This document shows positions 1 through 5,117 of a DNA stretch of 5,117 bases, in pieces. Origin of the DNA: a bacterium. GTDB taxonomy: Bacteria; Spirochaetota; Spirochaetia; JABEVK01. The position numbers and the translations under genes were made by a program. The stretch covers positions 1 through 5,117 of the forward strand of contig JAJXWL010000161.1 in assembly GCA_021781625.1 (NCBI GenBank). Direction: 5' to 3'. Within the stretch, counting starts at the first letter, position 1. Each line of letters starts with the position of its first letter. Below the pieces are notes generated by a model. That model was not told the DNA's origin and searched no databases. It was given only the letters and a program-made list of their open reading frames with translations.

Positions 1-1
1 T

Positions 2-382
2 TTATTACCTCCTCCCAACGCCGCGCTGGCTTTAGGTTTATGGCCTCAAAAAGAGGAGTTTGCCGAAAAACGCAAGGAACATCGGGGTAGGTTATTTCAA
101 AAGTTAGCAAAAAGTCATCGACAACCTCATCAAGAGGGTGATGCCGACATCGTCCCCCCTTGGTTTTCATTAATTCTCGTGCAAGGTGCTCGTGAAGCTC
201 AAGCTTACGCTGAACGCAAGGGGGTAGAATGTCGAGCCGCTTTCCCTGTTTCGGCAGCACCCCTTGCCGAATGTCCTAACGCTCGCTATCTTGCCCTTCA
301 TACCCTGATTTTTCCACTCCCCGTGGTTTTAACAGCCAAAGAAGAGGAAACCTTAGGAAAGGTGTTAGCAACCCTCCCTTAG
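2..382 (+). CDS. DegT/DnrJ/EryC1/StrS-family aminotransferase, C-terminal part (5' end outside window)
   Basis: The frame is open from the left edge to a TAG at 380-382, giving 126 residues of a longer protein. The fragment resembles the C-terminal small domain of sugar aminotransferases of the DegT/DnrJ/EryC1/StrS family (fold type I, PLP-dependent). It begins with a stretch like the family's AA-x-G-xx-Q segment (PNAALALGL, fragment residues 5-13), followed by a charged helix (EEFAEKRKEH). Near the end it has the typical PNA-R-xx-A segment (residues 92-98), then a strand with FPLP and a final LTAKEEE helix. Family members run about 360-400 residues, so roughly two thirds, including the PLP-binding lysine, lies upstream. 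Such enzymes usually transaminate keto-sugars for surface glycans, but the substrate cannot be read here. The GTG at 179 is internal, because the homologous sequence and the open frame both continue upstream of it. The family call is from motif pattern only. Confidence 0.72.
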   Translation, partial: LLPPPNAALALGLWPQKEEFAEKRKEHRGRLFQKLAKSHRQPHQEGDADIVPPWFSLILVQGAREAQAYAERKGVECRAAFPVSAAPLAECPNARYLALHTLIFPLPVVLTAKEEETLGKVLATLP

Positions 383-392
383 GAGGTTTTTC

Positions 393-399
393 AGAGGAG
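393..399 (+). promoter_or_regulatory. Ribosome binding site of nadK
   Basis: AGAGGAG ends 6 bases before the ATG at 406 and is a normal Shine-Dalgarno element that supports this start. A second, stronger-looking AGGAGG at 381-386 overlaps the stop codon of the upstream gene. It sits 19 bases from the ATG, too far to be the main site, and may be a standby site helping reinitiation after the upstream gene. Confidence 0.7.
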
Positions 400-405
400 T
401 CACGT

Positions 406-1233
406 ATGCCTGTCCGCAATGTTGCTGTCGTTGCCAACCTGGATAAAGAAGACGCGGCTGTCTATGCGGACGCCATTCTTGCCTATTTGCAACAGCGCGG
501 TTTGAAAACCTACGATTTACGGTATCGCGGATTTCCTCTCGTCGCTCAAATGCCAGAAGTTGACTTAGCCGTGGTTTTAGGCGGCGACGGCACCGTTCTT
601 TTTGCTTGTGGATTAGTTCATGCCCAATCGGTTCCTATATTGGGCATCAATTTGGGGACCGTGGGCTTTATCACGGAAGTAGTTCGCGAAGAATGGGAAG
701 CTACACTAGATAAATACCTGAAAGGAGAGCTGGGGCTTTCTCAACGGTTGATGCTGTCTGGAAAAGTTTATCGTCATGGTGAAGTCCTTTTTGAATTTAA
801 TAGCTTGAATGACTGTGTAGTCAGTGGTTCTCTAAGTTCTCGTATGGTGGTTTTAGATGTTGAGCTGACGGGGACGTTCTTAGGCGAGTATCGGGCCGAT
901 GGTCTGATCATCGCCACCCCCACCGGCTCCACAGCGTATTCCCTATCGGCAGGAGGCCCTATCCTTCATCCAGAAACCGACGCTTTAATTTTGACACCGA
1001 TCTGTCCGCATTCCTTGACGCATCGGTCGATAGTTTTGCCTAGTCATGAAAGAATTCGTATTTCGGTGAAGCCAAAACAGAGAATTCCGCTTACCCTTAC
1101 GGTAGATGGTCGTGAAGCCTTTCCGTTGCAAGAAGACGATATTCTTGAAATGGAAAAACTTCCGTATAAAGCTTTGTTGGTCAAGTCAGATCGGCGTTCC
1201 TTCTACGAAGTTGTACGGACCAAACTGAATTAA
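406..1233 (+). CDS. nadK: NAD kinase (ATP-NAD kinase)
   Basis: This cytoplasmic enzyme phosphorylates NAD at the 2' hydroxyl of its adenosine ribose to make NADP, the only de novo route to NADP. The 275-residue product is full length for a bacterial NAD kinase (about 260-300). The catalytic GGDGT is at residues 59-63 with Asp61. GINLGTVGF at 80-88 matches the G-x-N-x-G-x-x-GF block. N135-D136 occupies the usual Asn-Glu position, and Asp there is a conservative change. D165-G-L-I-I-A-TPTGSTAY followed by SAGGP (165-185) is the diagnostic NAD-binding block. The late VDGRE segment is also typical of the all-beta C-terminal domain. The ATG start is supported by AGAGGAG 6 bases upstream. The gene begins 23 bases after the aminotransferase and ends 20 bases before recN, so co-transcription is likely. 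The family call is essentially certain; polyphosphate use cannot be judged. Confidence 0.97.
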   Translation: MPVRNVAVVANLDKEDAAVYADAILAYLQQRGLKTYDLRYRGFPLVAQMPEVDLAVVLGGDGTVLFACGLVHAQSVPILGINLGTVGFITEVVREEWEATLDKYLKGELGLSQRLMLSGKVYRHGEVLFEFNSLNDCVVSGSLSSRMVVLDVELTGTFLGEYRADGLIIATPTGSTAYSLSAGGPILHPETDALILTPICPHSLTHRSIVLPSHERIRISVKPKQRIPLTLTVDGREAFPLQEDDILEMEKLPYKALLVKSDRRSFYEVVRTKLN

Positions 1234-1253
1234 AGTGAGGGAATAAAACCAAA

Positions 1254-2933
1254 ATGTTGACCGAGCTAAATGTTCAGAATTACGCCCTCATTGATAAACT
1301 TCAGGTGCCCTTTAAGCCTGGCTTGAATATTCTCACCGGAGAAACTGGGGCGGGAAAATCCATCTTAATCGGAGCCTTAGGCTTGTTGATGGGAACCCGT
1401 GCTGAAGCGGATGTGATTCGTAGCGGTGCCGAGGAAGCTGCGGTTTCGGGACTCCTCGAGGTGACACCGACCTCAGAATTCACCTCTTGGTTAAGTGAAA
1501 ATAGTATCCCCTTAGAGGAAGGACCACTCATTTTACGTCGTGTCATTCGTCCCCAAAAACGGGGAACAATTTATGCGGGGGGAGCCCCTCTCACACGAAG
1601 TCAATTAGAAGAATTAACGGGGTATTTGTTTGACTTGCATGGACAGCATGAACATCAGTCTTTATTTTCGACCGACCAACAACGGAAACTTTTGGACCGG
1701 TTTGGTCAGTTAGAAGCCGAACTCACAACCTTTGCGTCAGACTTCCAAGAATTGAGCCGTCGAAAAAGAGAGTGGGAAGAATTTCTTTCAGCCCAAGAGT
1801 CCCGCGAAGCCGAGATGGAAAAATGTCGATGGATCATTCAAGAAATTCGAAAAGCGAATCCCCAGCCCGACGAAGAAGAGACTCTCAAACTGGAAAAAGC
1901 CAAATTGGACCAACACGAGCGTTTACATGGGGCCTTATCAGAGGTATTAGCGACTCTTTCCGAAGATCGTTCAGCCGTTCTCACAGCTTTACGTCGAGTT
2001 AAACCTAGTTTTGAAACGGTGGCGTTGATTGATCCCAATTGGGAAGAAGGTCTGAGGCGGTTTGAGACGGTCTTTTATGAACTGGAAGATCTGGAAGAAA
2101 GTCTTGCCGCCTACCGAAGGGGCTTATTATTCGATCCCAATCGGCTCGAAGAACTGAATGACCGCTTAGCTGTTTTACACGGGTTGGAAAAGCGTTACGG
2201 ACCGGGCGTCGAGCAAGTTCTCCGGACCTTATCCTCTGCAGAAGAAAAGTTGACTCAGTGGGAAGATTCTAGTGCTTCGGCAGAAAAATTTGCCAATCAA
2301 ACCGCCGAGCAAGAACGTCTCGTTATTCAAAAAGCTGTGGCAATTTCCGAGAGACGTCAAGCGGCCGCCAAAGCCTTAGAAATTCAGGTTGTTGAAGCTC
2401 TGGCCGATTTAGGTATGCCCAAGGCCCGGTTTCAAATTGCCATTTCTCGAAAAATTGGGGACTCAGGTAAACCCTTGTGCAGTATTTGGGGCTTGGACTC
2501 AGTAGATTTCTTATGGGCTGCCAACTGGGGGGAGCCGTTGAGACCCTTGCGGGAAACCGCTTCAGGGGGAGAACTGTCCCGCGTCATGTTAGCCTTAAAA
2601 TCAATCTTAAGTGAAGCTGACCAAATACCGATACTTATATTTGATGAAATCGACACAGGGATCGGCGGTGAGATCGGAAAGTCCCTGGGTCGTTATCTCA
2701 AACGTCTATCGCAGCAAAAGCAGGTTTTATGTGTGACACATTTGGCCTCGATAGCGGCGTATGCTGACCATCATCTCAAGATCGAAAAACAGGTTTTGGG
2801 TGAACGGACGGTAACACAGGTTCAGGTGATCTCGGGTGAAGAACGAGTTCATGAAATCGCGAGAATGCTGTCGGGAGGGGGAAGTTCAGCGGGCCTTGAA
2901 CATGCCCGTGAACTGATTGCTTCCAGCAAGTAA
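1254..2933 (+). CDS. recN: DNA repair protein RecN (SMC-like ATPase)
   Basis: RecN is a cytoplasmic SMC-like ATPase that acts early in repair of DNA double-strand breaks, holding DNA ends together for RecA-dependent recombination. The 559-residue product matches the family length (about 550-580). The N-terminal head carries Walker A GETGAGKS at residues 29-36 and the RecN-typical HGQHEHQ at 129-135, the Q-loop region. A long charged, helical arm spans about residues 150-380 and is shorter than that of true SMC proteins. The C-terminal head has the ABC signature ASGGELSR at 436-443, Walker B ILIFDE at 460-465 with catalytic Glu465, the following IDTGIGG, and the switch His496 in CVTHLA. The tail, with MLSGG and HAREL, is also RecN-like. 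GTGAGGG at 1235-1241 lies 12 bases before the ATG, a slightly long spacing. No LexA-type palindrome is apparent in the 20-base gap. All ATPase motifs are intact, so the protein should be active. Confidence 0.97.
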   Translation: MLTELNVQNYALIDKLQVPFKPGLNILTGETGAGKSILIGALGLLMGTRAEADVIRSGAEEAAVSGLLEVTPTSEFTSWLSENSIPLEEGPLILRRVIRPQKRGTIYAGGAPLTRSQLEELTGYLFDLHGQHEHQSLFSTDQQRKLLDRFGQLEAELTTFASDFQELSRRKREWEEFLSAQESREAEMEKCRWIIQEIRKANPQPDEEETLKLEKAKLDQHERLHGALSEVLATLSEDRSAVLTALRRVKPSFETVALIDPNWEEGLRRFETVFYELEDLEESLAAYRRGLLFDPNRLEELNDRLAVLHGLEKRYGPGVEQVLRTLSSAEEKLTQWEDSSASAEKFANQTAEQERLVIQKAVAISERRQAAAKALEIQVVEALADLGMPKARFQIAISRKIGDSGKPLCSIWGLDSVDFLWAANWGEPLRPLRETASGGELSRVMLALKSILSEADQIPILIFDEIDTGIGGEIGKSLGRYLKRLSQQKQVLCVTHLASIAAYADHHLKIEKQVLGERTVTQVQVISGEERVHEIARMLSGGGSSAGLEHARELIASSK

Positions 2934-2944
2934 GGCGGGTAAAG

Positions 2945-3748
2945 ATGGCGAAAGTCGGTATTGACGCGCGAAAACGGTACCTGGACGCGATTCAGGTTTA
3001 TAAGAAAGCCATTGAAGACTTTCAAAACCGTGAAAACCTCATCCTCCAAGTCATCGAAAGAGATACGACCGGTGTTGAATTTAAGAAAATTCGTCTTGCC
3101 GAAGAAAATTTGAATATTCTTTCGTACTATGTGGTGATGAATGAGCTTTCGGTTACCCTTCTCAATGTAAAAAATGAAGGTTTTCTGAATGAGGCCAGAA
3201 AAGTTGCGTACAAGGTCATCATATATTTAGAACAGGTAGTAACCAATTCCATAGATACTCCCTGGTCTGAACTGGAAGCTAAGCTCTCTTTAGTGAGTTC
3301 GTTGGACTATGCTCAACGTTGGCGATTGATTGTGAAAACTGGTTTTGCCTTGCAGTCGGTGGTGGACGGTTATGGTGATAATACCAAGTGGAAATGGGCT
3401 TTTGTTGAACTGGAAGCCAGGTTTGCCACTGTGGTCAAAAACCTTTTGCAAGCGAAAACCCTTTTTCAAAACATGGATACTCAGGCGGAAGCTTACGAAG
3501 TTACTGTCCAACACGTCAATTTAGCCTTAAAGTTGCTCGAACAAAGCGCCTTAAAATACCGTGAACGTTATGAACTTTCGACCTTGCGTTCAGATGATTT
3601 TCGCATGGCAATTCGTTACCTCAATGCCCTGAAGTTATTGCACCAAGCTTTGAATCACCATGCGGACTTTGAAAACGTTCGAAAAAAGATTGAGATCTGG
3701 GAGCAGAAACTCGAAAGTGATCAAAAACGCCGTCCTGTTCAGAATTGA
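2945..3748 (+). CDS. Uncharacterised helical protein downstream of recN
   Basis: I do not recognise this 267-residue protein. It has no signal peptide and no membrane segment, so it is probably cytoplasmic. The sequence looks almost entirely helical: long amphipathic stretches rich in Leu, Lys, Glu and Ala, with few Pro or Gly. The only obvious break is around residues 140-150 (DGYGDNTKW). Two segments resemble each other, a Trp followed by ELEAK at 107-113 and a Trp followed by ELEAR at 151-159, which might mark an ancient helical repeat. The C-terminus is strongly basic. The ATG lies 11 bases after the recN stop with only a weak Shine-Dalgarno (AAGGCGGG), so expression probably depends on translation of recN. 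No catalytic motif is seen. A scaffold or protein-interaction role is possible, but this is a guess from composition. The length, codon pattern and tight operon position support a real gene. Confidence 0.85.
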   Translation: MAKVGIDARKRYLDAIQVYKKAIEDFQNRENLILQVIERDTTGVEFKKIRLAEENLNILSYYVVMNELSVTLLNVKNEGFLNEARKVAYKVIIYLEQVVTNSIDTPWSELEAKLSLVSSLDYAQRWRLIVKTGFALQSVVDGYGDNTKWKWAFVELEARFATVVKNLLQAKTLFQNMDTQAEAYEVTVQHVNLALKLLEQSALKYRERYELSTLRSDDFRMAIRYLNALKLLHQALNHHADFENVRKKIEIWEQKLESDQKRRPVQN

Positions 3749-3749
3749 C

Positions 3750-3759
3750 AGGGGGGTGA
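3750..3759 (+). promoter_or_regulatory. Strong but distant Shine-Dalgarno before the propeller gene
   Basis: AGGGGGGTGA differs little from the ideal AGGAGGTGA but ends 21 bases before the ATG at 3781, well beyond normal spacing. In the reading frame of the downstream gene, the only candidate start nearer to it is an ATT at 3769, since an in-frame TGA at 3757 closes the frame upstream. A short inverted repeat, GACC at 3762-3765 and GGTC at 3776-3779, could fold out the gap and bring the ATG close. The stem is only 4 base pairs, so this is weak. Confidence 0.5.
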
Positions 3760-3780
3760 GCGACCGGTATTCTTGGGTCT

Positions 3781-4863
3781 ATGTCCTATTTTGGTTATTC
3801 CAGTTCTCGAGAAAAAAATAAAAATGCCTTGTGGCTCATTTTAATTCTCCTTTGTATTTTGATCTACCTTTTGGTTTTTCCTCGGGCCTTAGGAAAAGAT
3901 AGTTTCCTTGTTCCTCTCAAGGCTGTTTCGATGACCTCGTTACCCCCGGATTCTCAAACCTCTTACGAGCGGTTAATTCTGGTTGGACAAAATGTTGTTG
4001 GCTTAACCAAAGAGGGGGAGCCCGTGTTTTTTCGCCCAGCCAGAACCTTAGAAGCGGTTTCGGGGGTGAATGATGCCTGGTATGATGAGACTTCAGATCA
4101 AACCATGGTCACTTCTGCTTCTGGTCCTTTGTTCCATCTTTCTGGTAAGCAGTATCCCTACTGGTTGGGACAACGCTTTTATACCTTTAACAATGACCGT
4201 TTAGGGGTAACAGAATACGACTTGAAGGGAAATAAGCTTTGGAGCAAAGATCGAACGAGTATCATCACGGCCCTTGCGGCCGGTCCGACGCTCACGGTTG
4301 TTGGTTCTCTCGATGGACGGATCTCTGTTTATGATAAGACAGGGACCACTCGAGGTTCCTTTAACCCGGGGGGCAGTCAATACCCTGTTATTTACAACAC
4401 GGCAATTTCTTCTGATGAAAAGCACATCCTCTTGCTTTCGGGAATGTTACCGAAACGGTTTTTGGTCTTAGAACGGGGTTCCAACGAGTTTCATCCCATA
4501 TTTCACCAAGAGTTGTCTGATCAAAAGCCCTATCCTACGCCCTTGGGCTTTTTGGGCGGGGATCGTTGGGCCTATTTTGTATCACAACAAGATTTTCATC
4601 TTCTCAATCTGAAATCCGACCACGAGGCTGTGATGCCGCTTCAGGGGCAACTGAAATCCCTGATTTATGACAATTCCATGGGGCTTATGACTTCTGTCAC
4701 TGGTGGGGGAACGGCAAGTATACTGCATGTTTGGTCCACCTCGGGACGAGCTTTGTTATTTTCCCCCTTTCAGGCCCAACATGCCTTGCTCTTTCAAGAA
4801 GGTAACCGGATTATTCTCGTCGCAGATCAATTTGTTTTGATCATGAAAAGGGAACTTCAATGA
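3781..4863 (+). CDS. Membrane-anchored beta-propeller (PQQ/WD40-like) protein
   Basis: The 360-residue product starts with a short polar, basic segment (R10, K12, K14), then one hydrophobic helix at about residues 16-33 (ALWLILILLCILIYLLVF). This reads as an uncleaved signal anchor, with the N-terminus in the cytoplasm and the rest in the periplasm. The remainder is rich in beta strands. It includes propeller-style blades such as VTEYDLKGNKLWSKD (143-157) and VVGSLDGRISVYDKTG (173-188), the pattern seen in PQQ-like and WD40-like repeats, where each blade ends in a Tyr-Asp or Trp and a tight turn. Later strands (for example ILHVWSTSGRALLF) repeat the style. No enzymatic residues are evident, so a binding or assembly role is more likely. 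The ATG is assigned because the anchor follows directly, but the ribosome binding site is unusually far away. The stop overlaps the next start (ATGA). The specific function is unknown. Confidence 0.85.
   Translation: MSYFGYSSSREKNKNALWLILILLCILIYLLVFPRALGKDSFLVPLKAVSMTSLPPDSQTSYERLILVGQNVVGLTKEGEPVFFRPARTLEAVSGVNDAWYDETSDQTMVTSASGPLFHLSGKQYPYWLGQRFYTFNNDRLGVTEYDLKGNKLWSKDRTSIITALAAGPTLTVVGSLDGRISVYDKTGTTRGSFNPGGSQYPVIYNTAISSDEKHILLLSGMLPKRFLVLERGSNEFHPIFHQELSDQKPYPTPLGFLGGDRWAYFVSQQDFHLLNLKSDHEAVMPLQGQLKSLIYDNSMGLMTSVTGGGTASILHVWSTSGRALLFSPFQAQHALLFQEGNRIILVADQFVLIMKRELQ
4849..4863 (+). promoter_or_regulatory. Ribosome binding site and ATGA stop/start overlap
   Basis: AGGGA at 4849-4853 lies 6 bases before the ATG at 4860. 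The ATG shares bases with the TGA stop (4861-4863) of the propeller gene. This arrangement is typical of translational coupling and suggests that the two envelope proteins are made together in related amounts. Confidence 0.75.
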
Positions 4864-5117
4864 AAAAAGCCCTTCCTTACTCGCTATTTTTTAGCTTCTT
4901 CTTTGTTGGCCTCTGTCTTTCGCAGGCTTTTGCCTATGATTGGCCCACACCAGACTTTAAAATTCGTAAAAACTTTGCTCAACGTACCGGAAACAGTTTT
5001 GAACCAGGGTTAGAGTTTGAAACTACGGCTTCAAATCTCAATGCTCCCGAAAAGGGACAGGTCATCTTTTCGTTTGCTCCAGACACCGGGAATGCTCAGA
5101 ATTTGCCATCCAGTTTA
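4860..5117 (+). CDS. Exported protein, possible M23/LytM peptidase-like (3' end outside window)
   Basis: The first 86 residues are visible and the frame is open to the right edge. Residues 1-25 are a clear signal peptide: MKK, a Phe/Leu-rich core, then AFA before Tyr26, fitting signal peptidase I. The Cys19 context (VGLC) is a poor lipobox, so a lipoprotein is less likely. The mature part begins with DWPTPDFKIRKNFAQR, then SFEPGLEF (46-53) and NAPEKGQVIFSF (61-72). This order resembles the start of an M23 (LytM) domain: a strand ending F-G-x-R, then H-x-G-x-D, then V-x-A-xx-x-G-x-V. In that alignment the zinc-binding His and Asp would be Glu48 and Glu52, so a catalytically dead, regulatory LytM-like domain is possible. 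The second half of any such domain is off the window. The start is supported by AGGGA 6 bases upstream and the ATGA coupling. Secretion is confident; the M23 relation is tentative. Confidence 0.75.
   Translation, partial: MKKALPYSLFFSFFFVGLCLSQAFAYDWPTPDFKIRKNFAQRTGNSFEPGLEFETTASNLNAPEKGQVIFSFAPDTGNAQNLPSSL

Noticed and set aside
179..382. Stand-alone 67-residue gene starting at GTG 179
   Set aside because: The same frame is open to the left edge, and the upstream residues fit the same aminotransferase domain, so the GTG is internal.
1301..1546. Reverse-strand open frame opposite the recN head domain, along with similar ones at 1838-2038, 2432-2656, 2849-3049, 3290-3514 and 4201-4425
   Set aside because: Each is antisense to a well-supported gene, has no recognisable domain and has composition expected of a shadow frame.
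1772..2002. Plus-strand open frame inside the recN coiled-coil region
   Set aside because: It overlaps recN in another frame; its Arg/Ser-rich product is typical of an out-of-frame reading of a charged coiled coil.
3762..3779. GACC/GGTC inverted repeat as a terminator
   Set aside because: The stem is only 4 base pairs with no following T-run, and it lies between closely spaced co-directional genes.
4274..4471. Plus-strand open frame inside the propeller gene
   Set aside because: It is fully contained in a longer gene with membrane anchor and blade motifs, and has no ribosome binding site or domain of its own.
4914..4916. Cys19 of the last gene as a lipoprotein cysteine
   Set aside because: The residue before it is Leu, which does not fit a lipobox, and a good signal peptidase I site (AFA before Tyr26) follows.

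Overview
The window is a compact, one-directional stretch of a bacterial chromosome. Six coding regions all lie on the + strand, and the gaps between them are 11 to 32 bases or a 4-base overlap. The layout reads as one operon or part of one. No RNA gene, mobile element, CRISPR array or clear terminator is visible. Base composition is moderate (about half G+C by eye) and looks even across the genes, so nothing suggests recent transfer.

Left part: the window opens inside the C-terminal part of a DegT/DnrJ/EryC1/StrS-type (PLP-dependent) aminotransferase (2-382). It is followed by a complete NAD kinase (nadK, 406-1233) and a complete DNA repair ATPase (recN, 1254-2933). The nadK-recN neighbourhood is known from many bacteria, and these two are the only genes named with high confidence.

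Right part: three genes follow without a break. The first (2945-3748) encodes a 267-residue soluble, mostly helical protein of unknown function. The second (3781-4863) encodes a 360-residue protein with one N-terminal membrane anchor and a probable beta-propeller (PQQ/WD40-like) domain, likely facing the periplasm. The third (4860 to the right edge) encodes an exported protein with a signal peptide, and its start resembles an M23/LytM peptidase-like domain that may lack the zinc-binding residues. The last two overlap by ATGA and are probably translationally coupled.

Organism: the protein styles, and recN followed by a helical unknown, a membrane propeller and an M23-like protein, suggest a Gram-negative-type (diderm) bacterium, most likely a spirochaete of the Treponema/Spirochaeta group. 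This is inference from memory of gene order and sequence character, not the result of a search. The left half does housekeeping work (NADP supply, double-strand break repair). The right half looks like an envelope-associated module whose role cannot be read from sequence alone and is the most interesting part of the window.
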